A stretch of DNA of 64,000 nt from Eumeta japonica (GCA_005406025.1 BGZK01000147.1:614159-678158); one strand, 5' to 3'. Shown: positions 25,011-35,310, counted from the stretch's first letter. Numbers and translations: made by a program. Notes: generated from the sequence alone by a model not told the origin.

Positions 25011-25780
25011 AAGGCTGGCCAAGAGCATGTAGAACCATGCTCATTATAGGGTTCCAAAGCCATTATTAAAAAGAAATATACTACAGATGAAAAAAGTTAG
25101 TAGTTGTATTTTTTCCATGTTTTCCGCACAGAATAGTTATAAGCACTTTAGCCGCCTAGAACTACAAAAGCAAGTAGGTATGTCGACTATTACTATTAAA
25201 ATAGTAAAAATTAAGTGCATCAGCAAAAGAGCGTATCTTCATGGCATTTATGTCCTTTTGTTGAGACGCGCAATTTTTCAGCAACAACTGAAAGACAGTA
25301 TGTAATATGACCATGTTCAAAATAATTTTCGTTGAAAGTATTTATTAAGTGTTAACTTTGTTTTATTTTTTCATATTTTTGGAAATACGCTTTAAAAAAT
25401 AGAGGGGGGACACAATTTCGGCAACTTTCGTAGAGATTATTTCCGAAATTGTTCACGTAATCAGAAAAATTACTTAAAATCCTAAAAGTTTTTTTTAAAA
25501 GAGCTGCCAAAATATGTATTGCATGTTGAGGTTTGCTAAAAAAAATTTTTTCAACTTCTGATACATGTATGGAGAGTCCTCTTTAGAAATATTTATTTTT
25601 GTTATTTAATTACCAAACTAAATAGCGGCTCTCACAAGACATCTTCGCTATAAACATCAATGTACATCTTATAGTTTTTGAATAAAATGCTTGTGACATA
25701 CAGACGAACGGACGGACGGACGGACGTGACGAAACTATACGGGTTCCATTTTTGCCATTTTTACCTCGTAACCCTAAAAA
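25011..25780 (+). repeat. Interspersed repeat family C, copy 2
   Basis: About 770 bp, aligned by eye along its length with 36399-37135 and in reverse with 18303-19235. It starts with a short hairpin, GAGCATG and CATGCTC (25023-25042), followed by gggttcc, and ends with a run of ggacggac units and aaccctaaaaag. It has no coding potential (the 72-codon frame at 25087 is chance). It is typical of non-autonomous elements that are abundant in moths, as I recall them. Confidence 0.8.
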
Positions 25781-26029
25781 GAAGGAATTCGTCCACTATG
25801 TGAAACCGGCGGTTGCTTCTTATATTACTGATAAACTGACTATTATTATTATAATTTATTAATTGTTTATTTACATACAGCGTATAGAGACAACACTAGA
25901 TAGAAGAAAATGAGGACTACATTTTATGATATGTCCACTCGGACGGAAGCCACGGGCACAACCACAGCAAACAAAGAAATTCCTTTCATGCGTATCCGTG
26001 CAGCCGCCCACACGACTGGCTATTAATAA

Positions 26030-26862
26030 AATAATCCGGTATTTGACATGGTTAACAATTAAATAAGAAAATAATTGAATTATGTAGATTTCAAGATGCC
26101 GATTCAGAATATCTATGTGAATTTACAAATTAAACACTATAAATATTTTATTTCTTAAAAATAAATAAGATATTTTCAGTGGAATAACAAAACAAACGGC
26201 TCACTAGCCAATCAGAACGTGACGTCACGATTCAATAAACAAACAAATTGCACTGTTACTTTTGTACGGTGGTGTTATTTTAATAATAATTTTGTGTTGA
26301 TTTTATTGGTTATTCAGTCAAAATGAAAGTGGAGAAAACTTTATAAAGCTGATAGTGCTAATCTGCCAAAAGTTGATTCGTTTAGGATTACAAATTTCTT
26401 TGCATCAAACCCGGACTTCTGTTCTGCAGAATTTAGAAACGTGAAAACTTCAGTGTAAGTTACAAAAACGGAATCTATCCAATATATATATTCATAATGT
26501 TCTAATTCAATCGATGTCCTTAGCCTTAACATTTTGATATTTTTTGTCATTATTTACTTTGTAGGTTATGTATGTCAAAATGTATTTCGGGTTTTAATGC
26601 GGTAGGTAATAATTTATGCGTAGTTTTAGAATGCCAAAATGTCTATCAAAATATAACTACTAATACCATAGACTAATACATTGATGCGTAACATGGTCTG
26701 CTGACCATTTACAATTTTTTTTCATAATTATTTCATTGAAATATTTCTATTTACAGATCATCAAGACAGTCATATGGTGATGATGCTATTGGTTATGTCC
26801 AATTAAAACGTGACCACACTCTGTGCACAGTGAAATGCAGAATGTGCCCTGAGCATAAAGTT
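26030..26862 (+). repeat. Left arm of the long inverted repeat
   Basis: Begins aataatccggtatttgacat and ends with gagcataaagtt. It pairs with 27469-28295. The few differences are small substitutions and indels, so duplication is recent compared with the decay of the mariners. Confidence 0.9.
26208..26227 (+). promoter_or_regulatory. CCAAT box plus CRE-like TGACGTCA
   Basis: CCAAT (26209-26213) lies just before TGACGTCA (26220-26227), a full palindromic CRE-type site, about 95 bp before the ATG at 26323. The right arm retains the CCAAT box but has TGACGTCG. The same TGACGTCACGATTCAATAAA block occurs again before the THAP relic at 27059. A promoter module shared by the two genes is inferred. 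Confidence 0.5.
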
Positions 26863-26889
26863 GCATCAAATACCCAATTGGGTATTTGA
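26323..26889 (+). pseudogene. Two-exon gene fragment (left arm), possible SWIM/YqaJ-type family
   Basis: Exon 1 (26323-26454) starts with ATG, but the following frame is shifted by one base. From 26336 it reads LYKADSANLPKVDSF and ITNFFASNPDFCSAEF. It ends at a strong donor, AGT/GTAAGT. The intron 26455-26756 ends TTTACAG. Joining exons at these sites keeps the frame and gives SSRQSYGDDAIGYVQLK, then DHTLCTVKCRMCPEHKV, after which sequence changes at the arm border and a stop follows at 26887. I recall arthropod proteins with this N-terminus that continue into a SWIM zinc finger and a YqaJ-type nuclease domain. Neither domain is present here, so that assignment is memory-based. The arm copies share the start-codon frameshift, so the source was already damaged or uses another start. 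Confidence 0.6.
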
Positions 26890-27058
26890 CAATTTTTTAA
26901 AAGGATTTTATTGTATTCTTAGGACACCAAAGATACGTTTGATAATTGTCATTTCGTTTTTAAAGATAATTTATAACAAAAACAGTCATTTTAAATAATA
27001 CGATTCAAAATTCCCGCCAAAACAGCATTCACGTCAAGAAACGTGACAAATTAGGCCG

Positions 27059-27066
27059 TGACGTCA
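27059..27066 (+). promoter_or_regulatory. CRE-like TGACGTCA before the THAP relic
   Basis: TGACGTCACGATTCAATAAA at 27059-27078 is identical to the block at 26220-26239 in the left arm and lies about 80 bp before the THAP ATG at 27139. Confidence 0.45.
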
Positions 27067-27138
27067 CGATTCAATAAATAGTGAGTGAAGTGAATGATCC
27101 GTGAGTGTGAAAATTGTTTTTCTTGAAATCTCGAAGAA

Positions 27139-27350
27139 ATGGCTTCGTCATAATACAAAGTTTGCACAGTTCCTTGCTGTACAAGTACAACAATAAAATC
27201 CCAATAAATTATTTATTCATATTGCCACAATCGGGGCCACTTTAAAAGTGGCTGCAATTAACGCGTGACATGATCCGTCCACTGTATCACCTAAATCTTC
27301 GATTTATTTTTGCGAGGACCATTTTGATGTGTATTATTCATTTACTTAGT
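27139..27350 (+). pseudogene. THAP zinc-finger domain relic
   Basis: After ATG at 27139 the sequence reads MASS, a stop, then YKVCTVPCCTSTTIK, with frameshifts to KLFIHIATIGATLK, KWLQLTRD and DPSTVSPKSSIYFCEDHFDV. This keeps the hallmarks of the THAP C2CH DNA-binding domain: the paired cysteines C-x4-C, the tryptophan in the middle helix (KWLQ) and the C-x2-H with following phenylalanine (CEDHF, 27311-27325). THAP domains occur in P-element-type transposases and in host DNA-binding proteins. One stop and at least three frameshifts make it a pseudogene. It lies in the loop of the palindrome, in the same direction as the left-arm gene. Confidence 0.75.
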
Positions 27351-27406
27351 CGTTAAATACCAGTATTATAGTGATAAATACCAAATAACTTTAAAATAAA
27401 ATTACT

Positions 27407-28008
27407 TGTGGGTTAACTACACCTTCTTTTCCATCTATAACCATGCTGACAGAATATGATGTCTGACGAACTTTATGCTCAGGGCACATTCTGCATTTCA
27501 CTGTGCACAGAGTGTGGTCACGTTTAATTGAACATAACCAATAGCATCATCACCATATGATTGTCTTGATGATCTGTAAATAGAAATATTTCAATGAAAT
27601 AATTATGAAAAATTGTAAATGGTCAGCAGACCATGTTACGCATCAATGTATTAGTCTATGGTATTAGTAGTTATATTTTGATAGACATTTTGGCATTCTA
27701 AAACTACGTCAGTTAATTATAAATTATACCTACCGCATTAAAACCCGAAATACATTTTGACATACATAACCTACAAAGTAAATAATGACAAAAATATCAA
27801 AATGTTAAGACTAAGGACATCAATTGAATTAGAACATTATGAATATATATATTGGATAGATTCCGTTTTTGTACTTACACTGAAGTTTTCACGTTTCTAA
27901 ATTCTGCAGAACAGAAGTCGGGTTTGACGCAAAGAAATTTGCAATCTAAACGAATCAACTTTTGGCAGATTAGCACTATCAGCTTTTAAAGTCTTTCTCC
28001 ACTTTCAT
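27407..28008 (-). pseudogene. Two-exon gene fragment (right arm), extends further than the left copy
   Basis: The same gene as at 26323, on the opposite strand. The ATG is at 28008, exon 1 ends at 27879 before GTAAGT, and exon 2 starts at 27573 after TTTACAG. A one-base loss near 27524 breaks the frame. Beyond the arm border, in the original frame, it continues HKVRQTSYSVSMVIDGKEG for about 20 codons to a possible donor GTAATT near 27407. This extension fits the family I recall and is absent from the left copy, so the right copy is the more original one. Later exons are missing. Confidence 0.6.
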
Positions 28009-28295
28009 TTTGACTGAATAACTAATAAAATCAACACAAAATTATTATTAAAATAACGTACAAAGTTTGCAACGTTTGTTTATTGAATCGTGACGTCGCG
28101 TTCTGATTGGCTAGTGAGCCGTTTAAGTTTTGTTATTCCACTGATGTAAAATTTCTTATTTATTTTTAAGAAATAAAAATATTTATAGTGTTTAATTTGT
28201 AAATTCACATAGATATTCTGAATCGGCATCTTGAAATCTACATAATTCAATTATTTTCTTATTTAATTGTTAACCATGTCAAATACCGGATTATT
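27469..28295 (-). repeat. Right arm of the long inverted repeat
   Basis: The reverse complement of the left arm, including promoter motifs, both exons and the intron. It has its own differences, such as a one-base loss in the second exon near 27524 and a mutated TGACGTCG site at 28091-28098. Confidence 0.9.
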
Positions 28296-28307
28296 AGTAA
28301 ACTGGCT

Positions 28308-28860
28308 TTCCGCCCGCGACTATGTCCGCGTGAACACAGAATGTAGGTATTCTTTCATCTTTTTTATTAAACGATTTTGCTGTCAACCTCAACCCCATTC
28401 TCGATTTTAATTCTCGTCCCGGTACTTTTCTTATTCCGGTCCCGGTTTTAGCTCTCTATTCTGCATCCCGTCCCGTTTTGAGTTCTAGTACCTCTCACGG
28501 TTCCGATTCGTACGAAGCTAGGACAAAGACTAGTATCAAAATACAATATAGTCTGAATTATTCTGGGTTAGCGTAGCTTTATATGTGTTGAAGAATTTTT
28601 AAACATTATACAACCCCACTATCCCCTTTCGATATAACTAGTTTCTTGTCATTCCATTTAAATAAAATAGAGCATACATGCTGTTTCGGACATAGTTCTA
28701 TCTACTCGTGAAAACCGCATCAAAATCCGTTCATTCATTTCAGAGATATGTGCTTACAGACAGACAGACATGAAATTGAAAAACCGCTTTTCCTCTTTTA
28801 TTACATTACTCTTATCGTGCCCTCTCCATTTCTCTTACATACCTTCAATGTACAGACACA
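28308..28860. repeat. Lepidopteran-type interspersed repeat with a degenerate CCGGT array
   Basis: It begins with ccgcccgcgactatgtccgcgtg, followed (28385-28505) by repeated tcccggt/attccgg-like units, and ends with an aaaatccgttcattcatttcagagat block and a gacagacagaca run (28751-28770). Similar structures occur widely in moth genomes as I recall. It has no coding content. Confidence 0.45.
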
Positions 28861-29279
28861 TCGGCTTCTATTCTTTTACTACATACATAGATAGGTAGAT
28901 TATAAGTTTACATTTGAAGTCGTCGTTTTCAAACCCTTGCCATTTTCAATTAGAATATATTTATCTCATTTGGCAAGGAATTTTAACTATAATGCCGGAA
29001 TTGCATAAACCGATTATTGACATTACTGAATGTTACTCTATCAAAGAAAAGTTTCCTTTTACTGTCAGATTGCGCCTAGAGAACTCTTACTTTAAAAATT
29101 AAAATAAAATCGAAGAACCAAAAGACCCGATGTAAGAAAATCACACCGACGGGGAGAGAAGTATGCCGATCGGGCAAAAAAAAACCCTTCAAACCCTAGT
29201 TCAAGTCTCAAATCTAGGGTTTGCAGTATTCTAATAACAGGCTGTACCCATAACCGGAGCAGCGGCAAACGCACAATTC

Positions 29280-29590
29280 AATAAGTTAATGGCGCCGCGG
29301 ACGATGGATCACCCGCCGGCCGCCGCGGTGAATGATGATGGATAGCGAGCTCCCGTAGAGATCTTGATAGGCGGCACGTCAGAGGTGAGTTAACCGCGCC
29401 GCACTACTCATTATTCCAATAATTACCTTTGTGGTTATTTTTTTCGCTTTCTTGTATTAGCCTAATAGCGCGTTAAGATTAAGATCTCGGCGGTAATCGC
29501 CCGCTTCATCGGTTTACATTTATTTATGGAGCACGCATTAAATGGGAAATATGCCGGACCGGAGTAGTAATAGGTGGCAGTTATGGTTGT
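29280..29590. other. GC-rich block, possible conserved non-coding element
   Basis: The CpG-rich part 29285-29400 is followed by moderately AT-rich sequence with few low-complexity runs (29450-29580). No frame with a domain is present. It resembles developmental enhancer DNA in texture only, which is a guess. Confidence 0.25.
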
Positions 29591-30850
29591 ACTTTTTTTT
29601 TGCATTATTACTAGACTTATCGTATGCTAGTTTAGAAGTCTTATAAATAGCTTATTGTAGAGTTTTATTCGTCTATCTTTCAAATAATAATCATATTTTT
29701 AAAGTACCTATCTATTCCAGTCCACTGAGCTTATCTTGAAGAGTCATCTACATTTATCGATAACTTGATTTTAACATTAATTTCAAGTCTGTTTTTTTAC
29801 CTCGACCTCATCCCGTGCCGCCGTCACATCGGCTCGTTTTCTTTATAATTTTCTTACCATGACGGCGAGCTATTAGATAGATCTCTGAATAAATATCTAC
29901 CTTTCAGAAAGCGGATATTGCGTGTCCGCCTTCCCCCCGGCCGGCTGACCCCCGCCCGCCCTTCGTGCGCCCTTTCCGGCTAGTAGGTCAGATTAGATAC
30001 CTACAGGGTTTGTTCTAATCGTTTCATCTGCCCTCGCGCCGATCTAAAATGCCTAAGGTCGTTTTTAAGCAGTAAATCACCCTTGATTCAGATCTACGGT
30101 AAATTCTTTTCGTATTCCAACCGATAAAATGGTTATCTTTTAACGTGGGTGTTTCGTCTAAAAACGCGTCTAATGTCTACGATCACGCTATTTTTATCCA
30201 GTTCGTGATGAATTGAGTCATGAACTATAATGATACTACAGTAATGATCTACTCTATACATTTAGTAATAAAATTAACATAGTGTGTATGTTTTTGAGCG
30301 CGCGCGCGCATGCATGTAATTCCTAGTTCATGGTATAAAATAGATTAAATTTATCGTTCGATTTAATTTAGAGTTCGATTAATCAAAAATATTCAAGTTG
30401 CTAAATGGCATACTGTTAACATAAATTTATGTAAAATTCGATTAATTTGTATGAAATGTATACGAGTCTAATAGTTTTCAAGAATCACCTACAACTATAA
30501 ATTTGAGCTTGTGGGATATTCGAATCTGTAAGTGACAGATAGACTAAAATTCATTTTTATACATTTATATAACATTCTATTGTGTGGAGTGTTAATTCGC
30601 GAAAATCCACAATTAGACGCTTGGCTACAACATGTTTGGGAAAATGAGATCTGTCTACTTTATTGTTTTTATAGGCCGAAATGTGTTCTTTGTATCTAGT
30701 TTCAAAACGATTTCCTGATGATGTGCTGATCTGTCATAAAGTCTACGTAGAAATAACATTATAACTATTTATCGGACTAACATAAATAAAATACTAACAC
30801 TTGCTTAGGTGTAGGATATCTGTCAATCCTCTCGAATCAATATTCAGTTT
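29591..30850. other. No gene; contains one short GC-rich block
   Basis: A GC-rich stretch at 29925-30010 (cccggccggctgacccccgc) stands out. Otherwise the region is AT-rich without recognisable features. Confidence 0.4.
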
Positions 30851-30860
30851 AACAGATTTG

Positions 30861-30933
30861 AGGGTCAGCGATTGCATGCTGCATGTTAATGCAACCGCTG
30901 ACCCTGCGACATGCAATAAAACTACATGTCGCA
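30861..30933. repeat. Two adjacent hairpins
   Basis: Stem 1 pairs 30861-30877 with 30889-30905 (AGGGTCAGCG with CGCTGACCCT, one mismatch further in). Stem 2 pairs TGCGACATG (30905-30913) with CATGTCGCA (30925-30933) perfectly. The stems touch at base 30905. Two abutting stems in AT-rich DNA are unlikely by chance. They could be a structured RNA element or a transposon end. Confidence 0.65.
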
Positions 30934-31339
30934 AGTAAGCGCCTGTATAATAACATTCTAAACATTTTCCATATTGTATCGAACAGAACCTGTATAGTTT
31001 ATTTTTACAAAGTAATTTTCTAATGAGTAGCTATTTTCCGTCTATTTACCAAAAACAATTCAATTTGACGATACGATGCTATGCGCAAGGCTGTGTTCCC
31101 CCTGTAAAGTAATATTTAATGAGATTTAAAAAAGTTTACTTACAGCTTTCATTCGAACGCACTATAAGTGGAATTTTGAAAAGAGATAAAGCAAATACAG
31201 GGCCGTGACGGGGCGCTGCGACTCGAGCGGGGTCGTGTGACAACGCCCATACTTCACCCCAGTTCAATGGTTAGCCTTTGACCCGCATGAAAAAGTTTCC
31301 TTTTCGATAACCGGTCAAGTACAAATCGAAACTCACATA

Positions 31340-31794
31340 CATAACAGTATTTAAAATGTAATTACAACATTTAAAAATGGAACTCGTTGAATGTAGAATG
31401 CAGTCTGTTTTATGTAACTGTCAATTGTTTTAACATTGTGGCGACATTTTGAAAATTGCATGTATAAAACGACATGGATTTAATTTCTAAAAATTTTCGT
31501 GCGATGATTCATTACGATTTTTGGCGTGGGTTAAGTCAAAAACAGTGCATCGATCAACTCACTTCTACTTTTGGGGATGAAGCATCATCAAAAAGCACTG
31601 TGTATTACTAGTTTAGTGAGTTTAATTATGGATGGTCTATGCTCACGGACGAATTTGCAGAAATTCGCCCTAAATCGGCGGTTGTACCACAAAATATCAA
31701 TGGTGTGCGGGAACTAATAATGTAAGATCGTCATGTTACATGTCGCGGGATAAAGACGTCCCTGGGAATAAGTATGACCAGCATAAATAAGTAA
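31340..31794 (+). pseudogene. 5' part of a mariner, N-terminal 106 codons
   Basis: The ATG at 31474 opens a frame without indels: SKNFRAMIHYDFWRGLSQK, CIDQLTSTFGDEA, LTDEFAEIRPKSAVVPQNI and GISMTSINK, ending at 31794. This is the DNA-binding half of a silkmoth-type mariner transposase. Two in-frame stops sit where the family has tryptophan (TGG to TAG) and glutamine (CAA to TAA), simple point mutations. The catalytic domain is absent. The upstream 31340-31473 matches the untranslated leader of the next copy (31850-31980). The copy is a 3'-truncated relic. Confidence 0.85.
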
Positions 31795-31817
31795 TATCTT
31801 CGTAATATCTTAAAATA

Positions 31818-32145
31818 TACGAGGGCTGGTGCTATTTACATATCCAGAACTGGCCACACACAGAACAATATTTTAAAAGTAATCACAACATTTAAGAATG
31901 GAACTCTTTGGCAGTAGAATAGTTTGTTTCGTGTAACTATCAATTGTTTTACCATTGATGGGTCATTTTGAAAATTTCGTATTTTTATCACCATAGTCAT
32001 ACAATATCTTATGTATGACGAGAATACATAAGATATTACACGAAAATTTGGCTGTAAAGAAAATTTGTTCGCGTTGTATTCCACACAATTTGAGCATTAA
32101 TTAAAAACAGGCTCGTGTTCATTGGTGCAAAAAAATGACAATCAT
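31818..32145 (+). pseudogene. Internally deleted mariner
   Basis: This starts with cgagggctggtgctattta, a plausible mariner end, and a leader homologous to 31350-31470. It then jumps directly to the codons for HENLAVKKICSRCIPHNLS and, after one stop, KQARVHWCKKM, the linker region of the same transposase (family residues about 115-150). The ATG and the helix-turn-helix region are deleted, and the catalytic half is missing. At the deletion lies a perfect 14-bp inverted repeat, aatatcttatgtat (32003-32016) and its complement (32024-32037), a typical scar of interrupted gap repair. Confidence 0.75.
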
Positions 32146-34660
32146 ACACGCTTTAATTATTACGACTCAGATAAATGATATTAAAGGTAACAATAATTTA
32201 CATTGAATCCTCACTTTAGAAAAAATAGATACTAATTTTTTTTGGTCGGATTTAAAAAAAAAACAGGGCGATTTAAGGCAAATTGTGTTATTTCTAATTA
32301 AAACTATAAAAAAAAAATTATTGAACTATATAAATTATATGCTTTTTGAATCATGTTTTACAAGCTAAATTACATTTTTCATTCGTTGAAGTTGATAATT
32401 TTTTTTATAGGCTTAAATTTCATTCTCGTAAACTAATCTAATATTAGAGAAACTAAAATTGAATTTAAAATTTAGTTTAATTATGTAGTTGAGATCAAGC
32501 TACGGATTCCTATTTTAGTATTTTTAAAATTTAGATATAAATTACTTTTTGGGAAAATCGACTATGAAAATCGAATGTGATACACACGGTATGATGTTAA
32601 ACATAAAACAGTTTCTCTATGCGAATTTTTTTTTCATACCTTTGAAAATTGTTATAAAATGATGAACTATAAGTTGAAAATATATCTGATAATTGTTGGT
32701 TTTCATATTAGTGTTTTTCAATCACATCATAATGATGTTGCGCAAAATACTGCGATCAAACGAATTGCATTTAGATAGGCTGAAATGTTTTGTAAAAAAA
32801 AATGGTAATATTTTCCGTTAAATTCATTAGGTCTTGCTATAAAGCCAAAATAAAATAAACATTATAAAACAATATTAAAGATAGAGTAAAATAGTATGTA
32901 AAAATTGTAGCTTATGTTGACATTAAAAAGCGAAACAACGGTATAATTTAATTATTCACAGCCTCGTGTTTTATCACATTTATGTATTATTTTAAAACAA
33001 CATTAAAAACAAAACAAATAGGATTAGTTGATAACCGGCCTGTAAAAAATACACTGGACGACTTTCGCAATATACTATCAAATTTCAACTACAAAAATAT
33101 AACTCGCTGTTCTCGATATTGACACCAAAAATATATTTTACTAATAAAGTGTATATATGATACTTCAAGGACAAAGATATTTGATACGCATAAAAGAGGC
33201 AATGACAATTTTTATAGTTATGATTTTATGTTTCCATAATTTTATATAGTTCATAAATTTATATTTACTACTTTTTTTACATAATCTACCACGTCACCTA
33301 AGTAATTTCAATGGAATCAGTACGAAACTTCGTCATATATTCTACTGTCGTCAAGTTTTTCAGATATCCTAGAATAACCATTTACTACGTGGGAGGAAGG
33401 GGCACTTGACTTTAACAAAATTATCACTTTAAACTTTGATATTTCGTTATGTATCCCTAAATCGAAAAATGGTTTTTAAAGTTTTTGAATGAGCAATCTA
33501 ACGATACCGTACGTCATGGGATAGCAAGAAAAAAGTTCATTCCTATTTTACGCGTAGGTATGGCAAACTAAAAATTTTTTTTCAAGATTCCATATTACCA
33601 ATTAGCGTGATTAATATGTAAATCCATGCCAAATTACAGCTTTCTAGCATTAAAGTTATAAAAATAGTGAAACTATAAGAGTTCCTAGCTGGCTACGGAA
33701 CCCTGAAAAGTAAAAAATAAGAAAAGGTCTCCATACAAAAACTTGTTTTCATAAAGTTGTTTTTCTCATTATTAAAACGGCGATACACATAACCACCAAA
33801 CTTGGCCTTATTATATTTCAAAATATAAAATAAAACAATAACTATTATAATAAAGCCTGCAAATTATGAGGTGAATTCGCGCTAAGGAACTCGAACTGAA
33901 TGAAATAAAAAAGCACATTTTTATTCGCTAAATACAAAACACAAATATATTGTATAGTAGTATGAAATCCTCGGTGGACGACTACGACTTGCAATTGTTC
34001 GGTTTCTTTAGTGATGTTAATTTCCAAGCCGTTATCGAAGTCAGCGTTTAATTCGTGGCTCTAAATATAATTCTAAAATACGGCATCATCAACGAATTTA
34101 ACAATATTTAAATATTCGCCTTTTACATTTACGTTATTTCTTTTCCAATTCAATTTCTTCAGTACGCTTTAAAGGACACAAACGGACATTTTGTCGCTGA
34201 GGAATTGTCCGTAATAATAACATCGTTCTCGTCTACTTATCTTACATTCACACAAGATACTTTCGCCTCAGTGTCCACTACCGCATTCTACACAACCCTT
34301 CCGTCGTCTTTCACAAAGACTTCTCTAGTTTGAAAAGTGTCAACTGTGTTTTCGCCTATCTCTCCATGTCCTCAACCGTCTGTCGTTATCCGTATGCACT
34401 GTTTTGCGGTTACAGCATGCCTGCCTCTTCTCGCAAATTCTTAGATATCATCTTTTTCTAGCATACAACTTGAATCTTCTATTGTACCGGATCTACAAGA
34501 TAATCCTCATGATTTGAATTTGTTTTTGGTAACCCAACATAGATATAATGAAATCATTCACTTTCCAAGTCTTTCTAGTAAAGGTTGTTAGAATTAAAAC
34601 CCTTTAAAAATAGAACATGGAACGAAAATTTCATTAAAAGTAACGTTTAATTAAATATCA
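32146..34660. other. No gene; AT-rich, with part of an ggaaccct-ending repeat
   Basis: Very AT-rich. Around 33590-33710 sequence with tacggaaccctgaaaag and accompanying AT-rich blocks resembles the common moth repeats that end ggctacggaaccct. No coding content is recognised. Confidence 0.4.
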
Positions 34661-34661
34661 G

Positions 34662-34763
34662 TTTAGTCCGTCACACACCCGAAATACCACTGTGGCAAAA
34701 TTTAGTCAGTCACACACCCGAAATACCACAGTGGCGAAATACCACTGACTGACTGACTGACTC
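34662..34763 (+). repeat. 39-bp tandem duplication followed by (GACT)n
   Basis: Two 39-bp units (34662-34700 and 34701-34739) differ at only a few bases and share cacacacccgaaataccac. A (GACT) run follows at 34745-34763. The unit ends in a short inverted motif, ccactgtgg. Confidence 0.85.
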
Positions 34764-34917
34764 ATCACAACATCTCTGAAACTATAGTTCCGATTGACTT
34801 AAAAGTTCAACATGGCTACTCTTTTTGGGTAGATACTCACTAAGAACCAATTTTACGCAAATCCCACCCAAAAAAATTTTATTTGATTTCATTTTTATGC
34901 ATGAACCTCGGGCAAAA

Positions 34918-34996
<79 letters not shown>

Positions 34997-35310
34997 ACTA
35001 CTTGAGTTGATAGTGTCATTATAACTCACTACATTATTACTCACTACTAGACGGCGCTGCACCCTATCAAATTCTACACAGTTCAACCGATTTTCATGAA
35101 ATTAGTATATTTATATATTTGAACAAGAAGAACATTTTTGCGGTATTCAATTTTCGGTAACTCGCCATTAGATGCTATTGTAGCGCAATTTGTGTATCGT
35201 TATACATTTTTGAAAGAAATTCATTCTATTTCCACGCGGATGGCGTCGCAGGCACGTACTTTAGGGACAGGGCATCTCCTAGAAAGGGTAGAACGTCTGC
35301 TGGGTCAGTA
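34764..35310 (+). repeat. Interspersed repeat split by a microsatellite
   Basis: The sequence on both sides of the TA microsatellite has the style of common moth repeats: ctgaaactatagttccgattg on the left, and acacagttcaaccgattttc, ggcacgtactttagggac and cgtctgctgggtcag on the right. It is non-coding; the family is not named. Confidence 0.35.
34919..34991. repeat. (TA)n microsatellite, 73 bp
   Basis: Uninterrupted alternating TA. The isoleucine-tyrosine frames over it are artefacts. Confidence 0.98.

Larger units (their letters stand above)
26015..28307. mobile_element. 2.3-kb palindromic element with duplicated gene 5' end and THAP relic
   Basis: The left arm (26030-26862) and right arm (27469-28295) are near-identical reverse complements of about 830 bp, separated by a 606-bp loop. 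Both arms carry the same two-exon gene fragment pointing inward, and the loop carries a THAP-domain relic. The right copy runs 5' to 3' past the arm border into the loop, with sequence that still looks coding, whereas the left copy changes sequence exactly at the border. The left arm is therefore probably the derived copy. ACTGGCT occurs on both outer sides (26015-26021 and 28301-28307) and may be a target-site duplication, although a few bases separate it from the paired arms. Whether this is a transposon or an inverted duplication inside one is open. Confidence 0.8.

Noticed and set aside
26341..26550. 69-codon minus frame in the left palindrome arm
   Set aside because: Antisense to the spliced gene fragment, which is supported by splice signals and a restored frame.
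34782..35086. Tyrosine-isoleucine repeat frames
   Set aside because: Translations of the TA microsatellite.
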